Source: Gammaproteobacteria bacterium (lineage in GTDB: Bacteria > Pseudomonadota > Gammaproteobacteria > Burkholderiales > Gallionellaceae). From it: a stretch of 64,000 nt of DNA. This document shows, one piece after another, positions 37,488 through 47,669 of the stretch. The DNA is taken from positions 1 to 64,000 of the forward strand of contig JAHJNJ010000026.1 in the NCBI GenBank assembly GCA_018820925.1, given 5' to 3'. Positions within the stretch are counted from its first letter, which is position 1, and every line of letters begins with the position of its first letter. A model generated the notes under the pieces. That model had not been told where the DNA came from. It ran no database searches and saw only the letters and a list, made by a program, of their open reading frames with translations. The translations under genes and the position numbers were made by a program.

Positions 37488-38363
37488 ATGAACAATCCAT
37501 TCGACCTGAACGACGCGGCAAGCTATGCGCAATGGCGCGAACTCAAACTGACCAACGCGCCGAAATCGACCGCAGAACTGATCGTCGAAGTGCACGACCC
37601 GCGCGCCCTGACGCCAGACGAACACGCCGCACTGGCAGAACGCATCGGTCGTTGCAATATGGCGATCTACGCCAGCCCCATGCACGAAGCCGATACCGAC
37701 ATCCCGCGCTTGCTGGGCAAGCAGTTCGGACTCGAACGCCTCGATGCCAACTGGCTGGCTGGCGAAGACGGCATCTCGGAAATCCGCGTGTTCGACAACG
37801 GCACGCGCCAGCACTACATCCCCTACACCGACCGCCCCATCAAATGGCACACCGACGGCTACTACAACCCGCCGGAACGCGAAATTCTGGCCATGGTGCT
37901 GCATTGCGTGCGCAACGCCAGCCAGGGCGGCATGAATCAACTGATGGATCACGAGATGGCGTACCTGTTGTTGCGCGACGAAAATCCGCAGCACATCCGC
38001 GCCCTGATGCAGCCGGATGCGATGACCATCCCGGAACGCGTGGATGAAGCCGACGGTGTGCGCCCGGCGCAAAGCGGTCCGGTATTTTCGCTGGATGCCC
38101 AAGGCAACCTGCACATGCGCTACACCGCACGCACCCGCAGCATCGCATGGAAACAGGATGCAGCTACAAAAGCTGCGGTTGCTGCATTGGAGTTCCTGCT
38201 GGCATCCGATACACCGCATGTTTTCAAGGCGCAGCTCGAGCCCGGCATGGGCTTGCTGTGCAACAATGTACTGCATGACCGCACGGCTTTTACCGATGAC
38301 CCCATCCATCCACCGCGCCTGCTGTACCGCGCGCGTTATCTGGACCGGATTTCAAGGATTTAG
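37488..38363 (+). CDS. TauD/TfdA-family Fe(II)/2-oxoglutarate dioxygenase-like protein
   Basis: IKWHTDGYYNPPEREILAMVLHCV metal-binding motif, C-terminal HDRTAF...RLLYRARY. Confidence 0.8.
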   Translation: MNNPFDLNDAASYAQWRELKLTNAPKSTAELIVEVHDPRALTPDEHAALAERIGRCNMAIYASPMHEADTDIPRLLGKQFGLERLDANWLAGEDGISEIRVFDNGTRQHYIPYTDRPIKWHTDGYYNPPEREILAMVLHCVRNASQGGMNQLMDHEMAYLLLRDENPQHIRALMQPDAMTIPERVDEADGVRPAQSGPVFSLDAQGNLHMRYTARTRSIAWKQDAATKAAVAALEFLLASDTPHVFKAQLEPGMGLLCNNVLHDRTAFTDDPIHPPRLLYRARYLDRISRI

Positions 38364-38475
38364 GTAAGTCCGTTCGCCCTGAGCATTTCGAAGAGCTCGT
38401 GGGTGGCACGCTGAACACTGAATATTAAGTATCCCGCTTCCGGATCACGCAGCTCACATTTCTCATGGGGGAACC

Positions 38476-39393
38476 ATGCCATTTCCGAGTCCACTTATCC
38501 TGCTGCTCGCGCTCTTCCCCGCGTTGGCATTTGCATCGCCACTGCAAGTCGAAAACGTTGCCCCCGGCGTGTATGTCCATCACGGCGAGCACAAGGACAT
38601 CAACGTCGGCTACGGCGGCGATATATGCAACATCAGTTTCGTCGTCGGCACCAAGGTCGTAGCAGTGATCGACACCGGCGGCTCGCCCAAAATCGGCGCC
38701 CGCTTGCGCGAGGCAATACGCAGCATCACCCAACTCCCCATCCTTTACGTGATCAACACCCACGTCCATCCCGACCACAGCCTGGGCAATGCCGCTTTCA
38801 AGCAAGACAACCCGGTATTTGTTGGACACGACCGATTGGCAGAGGTGATGGCGCAGCGCAGAGAAGCCTATCTGCGCAATGAACCACAATGGGTAGGTAC
38901 GGACGATGCTGCGGGCACCGAACTGATTGCGCCCGCATTGACCATAGCGGGCACGCGCGCGATCGATCTTGGCGGACGCACCCTGCGCCTGACGGCCTAT
39001 CCGGTAGCGCATAGCCCGGCCGATGTAAGCGTGTTCGATACTGCCAGCAAAACCCTGTGGACCGGAGATTTGCTGTTCATCGAGCGCACCCCATCCATCG
39101 ACGGCGATCTGCCGGGCTGGCTCAACGTCATCGAACAACTGCGCAAGAATCCGGTATCGCACGTCGTTCCCGGCCACGGCCCGGCATCCGCAAACCTGGA
39201 CGCCGCCTTGAACGATGAAAAGCGCTATCTGACCACCCTGCTCTCCGATGTGCGCGCCGCCATCAAACGCGGCGACAGCATGGAACAAACGATTGCGACC
39301 GCGGCGAAATCTGAAGAAGGGAAATGGGTACTGTTTGACGTCGTCAACCGGCGCAACGTCGCGCTTGTATTTCCCGCATTGGAATGGGAATGA
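38476..39393 (+). CDS. Secreted MBL-fold hydrolase (SoxH / quinoprotein relay zinc metallohydrolase-like)
   Basis: Signal peptide; NTHVHPDHSLGNAAF; WTGDLLFIERTPSIDGDLPGW; VPGHGPAS. Confidence 0.8.
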   Translation: MPFPSPLILLLALFPALAFASPLQVENVAPGVYVHHGEHKDINVGYGGDICNISFVVGTKVVAVIDTGGSPKIGARLREAIRSITQLPILYVINTHVHPDHSLGNAAFKQDNPVFVGHDRLAEVMAQRREAYLRNEPQWVGTDDAAGTELIAPALTIAGTRAIDLGGRTLRLTAYPVAHSPADVSVFDTASKTLWTGDLLFIERTPSIDGDLPGWLNVIEQLRKNPVSHVVPGHGPASANLDAALNDEKRYLTTLLSDVRAAIKRGDSMEQTIATAAKSEEGKWVLFDVVNRRNVALVFPALEWE

Positions 39394-39778
39394 TTCGGAA
39401 CGACAGCGATAGCGCGCTGCCAACTACCGCTGTTCGGCCGTAGAGGCCATCAGAATCGTCTGGAGTTATGACCGGTTTGCAAGTGCAAATCTGCTATTTT
39501 CGACATCGAAGCGTCGTACGCAATATCTCGATTTAGGATTTGCGCCTCACTTTGCAGAACTGGGATTTCTGATTTCAGTTCGGTTTGGCATGAGCAGCAT
39601 TTGCTTTTTCCGACCCAAGGAGTAGAGTGCCGCCCCGTTCCTTCCCGCACTGGCCGGGAAAGGGGGGCTTAATGGTTCCAGACAAGTTTGATACTTTCCA
39701 ATCCCGCCGCTTTATAGCAGAAGCTGCCTGTCGCCATTCCTTTCATTGCCCCGGCACAGATATCAGCATTGTCCGTAA

Positions 39779-41239
39779 ATGAAACGCGTCTTTACTGTTT
39801 TGCATGTGCTTGCCTTGTTGCTGGTCGTGTTTAGCTTTGCTTTCCTCTTGCCCATCCTGGTGACCTTACTGGATGGCGACCGGCCGGAGATGCTCGATTT
39901 CATTCTGGCCATGGCGCTCACAGCCGGCCTAGGAGCACTGGTCGCACTATTGACCCGTGCCTACAAGAAAGAACTCTCGGTTCGCCACGGTTACCTGCTG
40001 GTGACTAGCGCTTGGTTGGCGATGCCCGCTTTTGCAGCAATTCCTTTGATGTTCATCATTCCCGGTCTCACGTTCACTGACGCGTATTTCGAGACTATGT
40101 CCGGTCTGACCACTACAGGCGCCACGGTGCTGGTCGGCCTCGACGGCCTGCCACCTGAAGTGAACGTCTGGCGCCATGAGCTGAACTGGTTAGGTGGACT
40201 GGGGGTCATCGTACTTGCCGTCGCCATCCTGCCCCTGCTGGGTATCGGCGGACGGCAACTATTCAAGGCCGAGACGCCTGGGCCGATGAAAGACTCCGCG
40301 CTCACTCCCCGCATTGCGGATACGGCGCGCAATCTGTGGGTCGCATATGTCGCAATCACGCTTATTTGCGTCGTCGTTCTGAAAGCGGCCGGCATGAATT
40401 GGCTGGATGCCGTCTGCCACGCTTTTTCCGCGATGGGACTGGGCGGTTTCTCCACCCACGATGCCAGTATCGGCTACTACAACTCGCCCCTGATCGAGTT
40501 CGTACTGATCGTGTTCATGCTGATCGCCGTGGTCAATTTCACCACCCACTTCATGGCCTATCGCGAGCATTCCTTGCGGGTCTATCGCAAGGACATGGAG
40601 GCATTCGCCACGCTGGGATTGATCCTGGGCAGCTGTATCGCCATTGCTTTCTACCTGTGGTGGAACGATATCTATGCCAGCTTCTGGATATCACTGCGCC
40701 ACGCCAGTTTCAATCTGGTCTCGATCGCCACCAGTTCAGGTTATGCCAGCGTCGATTATGCCCAGTGGCCCATCTTCGCTCCGCTGTGGATGATGCTGCT
40801 GACTGCGACGGTGGCCAGCGCGGGTTCGACCGGAGGCGGCATCAAGATGATCCGCACCATGATCCTGTTCAAGCAGGCCGGGCGAGAGTTCGGCAAGATG
40901 CTGCACCCTGCCGTCGTCAATCCGATGAAGATCAACGGACAGATCATAGAGAACCGCATCGTGTTCGCGGTGCTCGGATTCATCTTCCTGTATTTCATGA
41001 GCATCGCCATCCTGACCTTCGTGATGCTGATCAGCGGGCTGGATTTCATCACGGCCTTCTCCGCGATCCTGGCTTCGATCAACAATTGCGGCCCCGGATT
41101 GGGCTCCGTCGGTCCGGCCAGCAACTATCAGGGCCTGAACGACTTCCAGACCTGGGTCTGCACGGCCGCCATGCTCATCGGCCGGCTGGAAATATTCACT
41201 GTCCTGATCCTGTTCTCCCCTCACTTCTGGCGTAGATAA
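39779..41239 (+). CDS. TrkH-family potassium uptake protein
   Basis: Pore-loop segments (ETMSGLTTTGATVL, ATSSGYASVDY, NNCGPGLGSVGP). Confidence 0.93.
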   Translation: MKRVFTVLHVLALLLVVFSFAFLLPILVTLLDGDRPEMLDFILAMALTAGLGALVALLTRAYKKELSVRHGYLLVTSAWLAMPAFAAIPLMFIIPGLTFTDAYFETMSGLTTTGATVLVGLDGLPPEVNVWRHELNWLGGLGVIVLAVAILPLLGIGGRQLFKAETPGPMKDSALTPRIADTARNLWVAYVAITLICVVVLKAAGMNWLDAVCHAFSAMGLGGFSTHDASIGYYNSPLIEFVLIVFMLIAVVNFTTHFMAYREHSLRVYRKDMEAFATLGLILGSCIAIAFYLWWNDIYASFWISLRHASFNLVSIATSSGYASVDYAQWPIFAPLWMMLLTATVASAGSTGGGIKMIRTMILFKQAGREFGKMLHPAVVNPMKINGQIIENRIVFAVLGFIFLYFMSIAILTFVMLISGLDFITAFSAILASINNCGPGLGSVGPASNYQGLNDFQTWVCTAAMLIGRLEIFTVLILFSPHFWRR

Positions 41240-41250
41240 TTAACATAATC

Positions 41251-42456
41251 ATGCAAATCATCGGTATTCCGCTTGAATTCATCCTGTTCGCATTCACGCT
41301 GCTGGGCGTCGCGCTGTTCCATCACCATACATTCCGGGTCGCCCTCATCGGACTGCTTGTCCTCACCGGGTACAAACTGTTCTTTGCCGGATTCAAGACC
41401 GGAACTGGATTGGCCGGACTCGCCGCCCATCTTGGACATGAGTGGGTGACACTAGCTAACCTGTTCTGCCTGTTGCTGGGTTTCGCCATCCTGGCGCGGC
41501 ATTTCGAGAAGAGCCATGTCCCCGTACTGCTGCCGCGCTTCCTGCCTGCTGGCTGGCTGGGCGCTTTCGGGGTGCTGGTCATCGTCTGGTGCATCTCCGC
41601 TTTCCTCGACAACATCGCCGCCGCGCTCATTGGCGGCGCCATGGCACACCAGCTGTTCCGCGCAAAAGTTCATATCGGCTACCTGGCTGCGATTGTCGCA
41701 GCTTCCAACGCGGGCGGCGCCTTCTCGGTCGTCGGGGATACCACGACGACCATGATGTGGATTGCCGGCGTCAGCCCGGGCGAGGTGTTCCATGCCATCG
41801 TCGCATCTGCTGTCGCATTGCTGGTCTCCGGGCTGGTTGCCGCCCGGCAGCAGCATGCCTATTCCCCGATCCTGAGGCATGTGCACGCGCATACGTCAGT
41901 CGAATGGAAGCGCATCTTCATCGTGCTGATGATTCTGGTCTTCGCCATCTCCGCCAATGTCGTGGTCAATCAGTTCTTTGCCGAAGACAGCGCCCGCCTG
42001 CCTTTCGTGGGACTGGCGGTGTGGGCGGCCATCTTCATCACGGCACCGGTATACAGGCACGATTGGGAAGTTCTGAAGGCTTCGCTCAGCGGCACCGCAT
42101 TCCTGTTGTTTCTGGTGACGTCGGCGTCCATGATGCCGGTCGAAAGCCTGCCGGAGGCCTCATGGCGGACGGCCTTTGGTCTGGGGTTCATCTCGGCGGT
42201 GTTCGACAACATCCCGCTCACCGCGCTCGCCATACGGCAGGGAGGTTACGACTGGGGCGTGCTCGCGTTCGCCGTCGGTTATGGCGGATCGATGCTCTGG
42301 TTCGGCTCTTCAGCTGGCGTGGCTATTTCAAACATGTACCCGGAAGCCAAGTCCGCGGCGAACTGGCTGCGATACGGCTGGCATGTCGTGCTGGCTTATG
42401 TGGTTGGCTTTATGGTTATGATGACACTGATGGGTTGGCATCCGTCATCACTGTAA
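41251..42456 (+). CDS. ArsB/NhaD (citrate transporter-like) family permease
   Basis: Multi-TM; ISAFLDNIAAALIGGAMA and FISAVFDNIPLTALAI duplicated motifs. Confidence 0.8.
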   Translation: MQIIGIPLEFILFAFTLLGVALFHHHTFRVALIGLLVLTGYKLFFAGFKTGTGLAGLAAHLGHEWVTLANLFCLLLGFAILARHFEKSHVPVLLPRFLPAGWLGAFGVLVIVWCISAFLDNIAAALIGGAMAHQLFRAKVHIGYLAAIVAASNAGGAFSVVGDTTTTMMWIAGVSPGEVFHAIVASAVALLVSGLVAARQQHAYSPILRHVHAHTSVEWKRIFIVLMILVFAISANVVVNQFFAEDSARLPFVGLAVWAAIFITAPVYRHDWEVLKASLSGTAFLLFLVTSASMMPVESLPEASWRTAFGLGFISAVFDNIPLTALAIRQGGYDWGVLAFAVGYGGSMLWFGSSAGVAISNMYPEAKSAANWLRYGWHVVLAYVVGFMVMMTLMGWHPSSL

Positions 42457-42668
42457 AGGTGGTGGCGCTTCTGCCTGAGTTGTCACAATAGCGACGCCCC
42501 CCATCTTGAGTAGCAGCTGATTGAGTAGACACTGCTGTCGGTTAACCTAGACACAGCGGACATTGGCGATCAGGTCATCTAATTTCCGCTTTGGCCGACA
42601 GCGGAAGTCGTCTTTTATCGAATGCCGCATCCCTTAGAACCACGAGATACTGTTCTCCGCTTGTATTC

Positions 42669-43169
42669 TCAGAGATCACCCTGACTTGCCGCCACCATCA
42701 TGTCTTTCATCGCAGCCATGACGCGCTCGGCGCTTTTGCGGGTGTCTTCCGGCATGGCCTGGATCAATTTCAGGTCCATCATCATGGAGATGACCCAGCG
42801 TTTGCCGTCCTTGTCTTCAAGCACGGCGATGCGGCAAGGCATGAAGGCGATCATCAGGGGATCGGCGGCCAGCATTTTGTTGGCAGTCAGACCGTCGCAG
42901 AAGTTGAATATTTCGATGCGCTTCGACGGCTTGCCGGTCAGCGATTCGATTTCCTTGTAGAGTTTATTGACGCCGACGAACTTCAGGTTGTGCTGGTTGG
43001 CGCGCAGTTTGAGCGATTCGACTGCGTCGTCGAAACTCACGCTGTCCAGAACCTGGATGCGTGCGATCTGCAGTTGGACGTTGGTGTAGCCGATGCCTGC
43101 ATCTTCAGCCACGGCGGTTTGCATGATTGATGCGAACAACAAAGCGAAAAGGATACGGATTTTGTTCAT
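42669..43169 (-). CDS. DUF302 domain secreted protein
   Basis: Signal peptide; SFDDAVESLKLRANQHNLKFVGVNKLYKEIE; PLMIAFMPCRIAVLEDKDGKRWV. Confidence 0.85.
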   Translation of the reverse strand: MNKIRILFALLFASIMQTAVAEDAGIGYTNVQLQIARIQVLDSVSFDDAVESLKLRANQHNLKFVGVNKLYKEIESLTGKPSKRIEIFNFCDGLTANKMLAADPLMIAFMPCRIAVLEDKDGKRWVISMMMDLKLIQAMPEDTRKSAERVMAAMKDMMVAASQGDL

Positions 43170-43189
43170 GGCAATTCCTTTCTGGTGGT

Positions 43190-43222
43190 CCGTTCACCCT
43201 TCGACAGGTTCAGGGCGAACGG
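43190..43222. repeat. Dispersed palindromic repeat ccgttcacccttcgacaggttcagggcgaacgg
   Basis: Inverted arms ccgttcaccct/agggcgaacgg with 1 mismatch. Confidence 0.75.
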
Positions 43223-43274
43223 AATTTTGTATCGTTACGGACGAAGATTTCCGTTTGGCCGGATCGATGATATT

Positions 43275-44999
43275 TCAAACCATGCCCGGATTGCCGGCGA
43301 CGCCTTTGAGCTTGGGCACGTTGGGCGTGGTGACCTTGACGACTTTTTCGGCACGCAAATGGCGGGCGACCAGGTCCCAGATCGGCTCGCCGCCCTTGTC
43401 GCGCGCGGCTTCCGACACCGGTGCCCAGCCTGCGACTTTGTAGGTCTTGCCGGCATCCAGCAGTTTGCCGTCCAGGCGCATGTCCTGGATACGGCCGCCC
43501 ATCTTGGCGTTCGGTTCGCAGGTATATTCCAGTCCGCCCACGCGCACCATGTCACCGCCCTGCTGGTAATAAGGATCGGGGTTGAACAGGTTGTCGCACA
43601 CGTCTTCCAGGATGGTTTTGATCTGCGCACCGCTCATTTCAGTGAGCGTCGTGTATGGGTAGGTGATCGCCGTCTGGTTGAGCACGTCTTCCATGGTGAT
43701 GGCCGAACCGGGCAGCAAGGAGGTGCCCCAGCGGAAGCCGGGCGAGAATGCGATGGGCGCATCTTTCTCTTTCATCAGCGCGTCGAGGATGAGCTGGTCG
43801 AAGCTGCCGTTGAAATTGCCTCGGCGATACAGCAGGCCGTCGGTGGTGGCGAGTTTTTCCGAGAGCTTGCTCTCGTAGGGCGCGCGGTGTTTTTGCATGA
43901 GCGCGCTCATGCTCTTGTCGGCCGCGAGCAGATTGGAGAATACCGGCAGCAGCTTGTAGCGGAAGTCTGCCACCTTGCCAGCCTTGACCTCGAAATCCAG
44001 CACACCGAGAAATTTGCCGTTGGAGCCGGCATTGGTCACCAGCGTGGTGCCGCCGCTGTTCTTCACCGCGATGGGTGCCGGAATACCATCGTGCGTGTGG
44101 CCGCCGAGTATGGCATCCAGTCCGTTTACGCGTGATGCGACCTTGAGATCGACATCCATGCCGTTGTGCGACAGCAGCACCACGACTTGCGCGCCCTTCT
44201 TGCGCGCTTCGTCGATGACGAGTTGCAGGTTTTCTTCCTGAATGCCGTAGGACCATTCCGGCACGAAATAGCGCGGATTGGCGATGGTGCTGTAGGGGAA
44301 GGCCTGGCCGATGATCGCGACGAGCACGCCGTTCATTTCCTTGATGACATAAGGCTTGAACACCGGGTCGCCGAAATCGGTGGTCTTGACGTTCTGCGCC
44401 ACCACATCCATCTTGCCCTGCAGCGCGCCCTCTTCCGCCTGTTTGATGCGCTCGGCGCCGTAGGTGCATTCCCAGTGCATGGTCATTACGTCCACGCCCA
44501 ACTCCAGGCAGGCGTCGATCATGTCCTGACCGTTGGCCCACATTGCCTGACCCGTACCCTGCCAGGTGTCGCCGCCGTCCAGCAGCAACGCGCCGGGACG
44601 CGAGGCGCGGATCTGTTTGACCAATGTGGCGAGATGCGCGAAGCCGCCCACCTTGCCAAAGGTTTGTGCCGCTTCGACGTAGTTGAGGCTGCTATAGGCA
44701 TACGCTTCCGCCGTGCCCGGCTTGACGCCGAAATGCTTGAGCAGTGCGTTGCCCACCAGGTGCGGCGGCTTGCCGCTCATTGCGCCCACGCCCAGGTTGA
44801 TTTCCGGTTCGCGGAAAAATATCGGGTTCAGTTGCGCGTGGGTGTCGGTAATGTGCAGCAGACTGACGTTGCCGAACTTCGGCAAGTCATACAGATGTGT
44901 TGCGCCGCCGGCTGCGTAGCTTTCGCCATTCTTCAGCAGAAAACCGCCTGCCGACGCGATAGCCAGCAATTGCAGGAACTCGCGACGATTCATGTCCAT
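43275..44999 (-). CDS. soxB: SoxB, thiosulfohydrolase
   Basis: Tat-type leader NRREFLQLLAIA; 5'-nucleotidase-like fold (LHITDTHAQLNPIFFREPEINLG, LLLDGGDTWQGTG). Confidence 0.96.
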   Translation of the reverse strand: MDMNRREFLQLLAIASAGGFLLKNGESYAAGGATHLYDLPKFGNVSLLHITDTHAQLNPIFFREPEINLGVGAMSGKPPHLVGNALLKHFGVKPGTAEAYAYSSLNYVEAAQTFGKVGGFAHLATLVKQIRASRPGALLLDGGDTWQGTGQAMWANGQDMIDACLELGVDVMTMHWECTYGAERIKQAEEGALQGKMDVVAQNVKTTDFGDPVFKPYVIKEMNGVLVAIIGQAFPYSTIANPRYFVPEWSYGIQEENLQLVIDEARKKGAQVVVLLSHNGMDVDLKVASRVNGLDAILGGHTHDGIPAPIAVKNSGGTTLVTNAGSNGKFLGVLDFEVKAGKVADFRYKLLPVFSNLLAADKSMSALMQKHRAPYESKLSEKLATTDGLLYRRGNFNGSFDQLILDALMKEKDAPIAFSPGFRWGTSLLPGSAITMEDVLNQTAITYPYTTLTEMSGAQIKTILEDVCDNLFNPDPYYQQGGDMVRVGGLEYTCEPNAKMGGRIQDMRLDGKLLDAGKTYKVAGWAPVSEAARDKGGEPIWDLVARHLRAEKVVKVTTPNVPKLKGVAGNPGMV

Positions 45000-45098
45000 G
45001 GAATTTCCTTCTCTAATAACATGCCCCGGTGTTACCGAGCTTGGTATTGCACGATGCGCTGCCTCTCACCAGCCGGTGAGAGGCAATTCATTGCTTGG

Positions 45099-45722
45099 CT
45101 ATTTGTTGACGGGCGATTCCGGATCAACCAGCAGCGCGACCAGATCCTTGATCTGGGCTTCGGTCAAAATGCCGATATGTCCGAATCGCGGCATGTTGGC
45201 GCATGCGTTGTAGGCTTTCGCGTTGTAGATCCGGCCATAAGCGCGGCGCTGGGCTTTTTCCAGACCGCCTTTTTTCTTGGCGTAATGCAGCAAGCTTGGC
45301 CCGATGGTGCCGTAGGCAATTTCCGTCGACGACAATTGATGGCAGTTGTAGCAATTGCCACCCGCCGGGTCGCCTTCCTTGTCGCTCCAGGTCAACCCCT
45401 TCCCGCTCTGCGCCAGTTTTTCCCCGGCTTTCCAGTCGCCCACAAGAATTCCGTCAGCAGGCCATTTGATCTGCTTTAACTGTTCATCTTCCAGCTTGAC
45501 CTTCATATCGACCGGCACGTCGTCCTTGTACTTGCTGCAGGCCGCCTGCAACTCATCCTGATTCAAGCGTTCGACCTTGGCGATGCCTTTGTCGCGAAAA
45601 TCACGCTTGATGATTGCTGCTGTTTTGGCATCCAGATCCGTACCGGCCTGGACAGGCAATGCGGTTGTCAAAGACAGAGCCGCTGTTATTCCCAATATCA
45701 GTTTTGCGTTCATGTTCGTCAT
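45099..45722 (-). CDS. soxX: SoxX, cytochrome c subunit
   Basis: GGNCYNCHQLSSTEIAYGTIGPSL; in sox cluster. Confidence 0.93.
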   Translation of the reverse strand: MTNMNAKLILGITAALSLTTALPVQAGTDLDAKTAAIIKRDFRDKGIAKVERLNQDELQAACSKYKDDVPVDMKVKLEDEQLKQIKWPADGILVGDWKAGEKLAQSGKGLTWSDKEGDPAGGNCYNCHQLSSTEIAYGTIGPSLLHYAKKKGGLEKAQRRAYGRIYNAKAYNACANMPRFGHIGILTEAQIKDLVALLVDPESPVNK

Positions 45723-45725
45723 CTC

Positions 45726-46544
45726 CTAGCGTTTTAGACCCGGACCTGCATACTCGGCACCATTGGCATTGACCGCGAGAAACATGGTCAGGGCGATGGT
45801 CGCTTCGGATGCAAATTTGGGCTCGGGGAAACGTTGCTGGCGGAAGCAATCATTCAGTCGCCACTGGAAAGAACGTGTCAAACCCTGCGACACGCGATAG
45901 GCGGGCCAACTAGTGTAGGCTGCTTGTGCGTCTTTTTGAACGTTGAAGTTGGGCAGATCCTGCATGCGGATGCGCACGTCGCTGGTGGCATGACAGGTCG
46001 AGCAGGCAAAGTCATACGGACCGGCGCGATAGTAGAAAATGCGCTGGCCGATTTCATAGGCTTCTTTTTCTTTGGGGTGCTTGAGCGAGACCGCCATCTT
46101 GATGCCCTTGGATTGCCCCACCACATAAGTCGCCAGCGATGAAATATCCGACTTCTTCTGATCCGAGCTGAACGGTTTGGCGGTGATTTGCTCTTCCGGA
46201 ATTCCTTGCAGTGTGGTCATGCAAGTCAGCAAGCGCGATTCAAGATCCTGCACCTTCCTGGTGTCTTTGAAATAGCGCGGAAGCGCCGCATAAGCGCCCT
46301 TCACCACACCGGGACCTTTGCCCAAATTGCATTTTTCCAGCGTTGCCTTTTTCGGACCGGCTGGCGTTTTCCACAACTCTTCTCCCGCCATCTCGTCGAA
46401 TTCGGCCGGATTGCCATCGGCGATCATTTCACGATATTGCGCGATTCGGTCCGAATCACTAACGTCGCCTTCAGCCGCCATTGCCGCATAGCTTGTCGAC
46501 AATGACAGCACCAGAAATACCTTGCTTACGTTGCTGATGTTCAT
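45726..46544 (-). CDS. soxA: SoxA, cytochrome c subunit (one CxxCH)
   Basis: GPYDFACSTCHATSD; DCFRQQRFPEP. Confidence 0.94.
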   Translation of the reverse strand: MNISNVSKVFLVLSLSTSYAAMAAEGDVSDSDRIAQYREMIADGNPAEFDEMAGEELWKTPAGPKKATLEKCNLGKGPGVVKGAYAALPRYFKDTRKVQDLESRLLTCMTTLQGIPEEQITAKPFSSDQKKSDISSLATYVVGQSKGIKMAVSLKHPKEKEAYEIGQRIFYYRAGPYDFACSTCHATSDVRIRMQDLPNFNVQKDAQAAYTSWPAYRVSQGLTRSFQWRLNDCFRQQRFPEPKFASEATIALTMFLAVNANGAEYAGPGLKR

Positions 46545-46606
46545 CTAATCCCCCTGAGGAATGAATGGCCGCAAGAATTGCGCAGCCGGTTTAGATTGAC
46601 CCGGTG

Positions 46607-46921
46607 TCAGGCAGTAATCGCCACCTCGTCGGTGCGGCTGTCGCCTGTGTTATCCACCCAGCTGATTGAGACTTTTTCGCCCGCGGCACCGCCCTTGAAA
46701 CGGAATAGCAAGTAGGGATTTTTTGAAACGGATTGTCCGAACTGCGCTTCCAGTACCGTGCGACCCTGATACTGGGCCTTGACTTCAGTAATGAACCAGG
46801 CCGGTATCAGATTACCGTCGGCACCTTTACGCAGGCCCGTCTCCATGTTGTGCTGCATCAGAACTTTGACTTCGGTTACGCCCTCTTTGACAGCAGCGCG
46901 AATTTTCATTGGATTGCCCAT
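46607..46921 (-). CDS. soxZ: SoxZ
   Basis: MKIRAAVKEGVTEVKVLMQHNMETGLRKG...FGQSVSKNPYLLFRFKG. Confidence 0.95.
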   Translation of the reverse strand: MGNPMKIRAAVKEGVTEVKVLMQHNMETGLRKGADGNLIPAWFITEVKAQYQGRTVLEAQFGQSVSKNPYLLFRFKGGAAGEKVSISWVDNTGDSRTDEVAITA

Positions 46922-46962
46922 ATTTATTCACCTCTGATCGATTGAGTTGTATTCGCAGACCG

Positions 46963-47448
46963 TTAACCGCCGCAGCCGCCGGCAGTGACTTTGACTTCTT
47001 TCGCGGTGCGATAATACTTGCCGTCGGCTTTAACCACTGCAACGATGTTTGCCGTTTTTCCCATCTTGACGCGGGTCGTCACCATGCCTTCGGTTCCTGC
47101 CGGTAACACAAAATTAGCGGCCATCACGTTGGGGTTCTTGTCCACGAAGATGGATATTTGCTCGACGTTGGGGAGCGTGCTGGCTACGGTGACCGGAACC
47201 ACGGCGCCGTTCTCGGCGATTTCCGGCACGGTCAATTGAATGGATGCCGCGCCGTCCTCGGGACTCGACATTCCCATCGCGCTCAAGGCATCTTCCATCG
47301 TTTTGGAAGAGAAGGCTGCTTTATTCCATTCGGCCATCGCTGCGCCGGATTTCAACAGTCCAAATGCACCCAATACGGCCAGCAGCCCGAAGCTGGCTCC
47401 CGTCTTGAGTGCCTTGCGGCGTTCCAGATTAGTTTCCATATTCATCAA
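46963..47448 (-). CDS. soxY: SoxY, sulfur-carrying subunit
   Basis: Tat-like leader; C-terminal VTAGGCGG swinging-arm motif. Confidence 0.95.
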   Translation of the reverse strand: MMNMETNLERRKALKTGASFGLLAVLGAFGLLKSGAAMAEWNKAAFSSKTMEDALSAMGMSSPEDGAASIQLTVPEIAENGAVVPVTVASTLPNVEQISIFVDKNPNVMAANFVLPAGTEGMVTTRVKMGKTANIVAVVKADGKYYRTAKEVKVTAGGCGG

Positions 47449-47620
47449 TGGTTCTCCTTATTCAGATTGCACAGATTTCCCGCCAGAAGGTGGGATTAAT
47501 TTCCAGACACATCGACTAACCGCAAAAAATCATAAAGCTTGACCAGACTACTCGAGTTTTAGGAAAGACTCAACCCAAAAATGGCTGCTGAAATTTCAGC
47601 AATCGCCATTTGATCGGCCG

Positions 47621-47650
47621 ACACGGCAGCAATCAATATTGCTGCCGTGT
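47621..47650. terminator. Hairpin acacggcagcaat-caat-attgctgccgtgt
   Basis: 13-bp perfect inverted repeat just downstream of the FadL-like gene. Confidence 0.6.
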
Positions 47651-47669
47651 GGATCTTTCAAAACTAATC

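Noticed and set aside
35000-39780. CRISPR array accompanying the Cas6-like gene
   Set aside because: No regularly spaced direct repeats seen in the flanking intergenic sequences.
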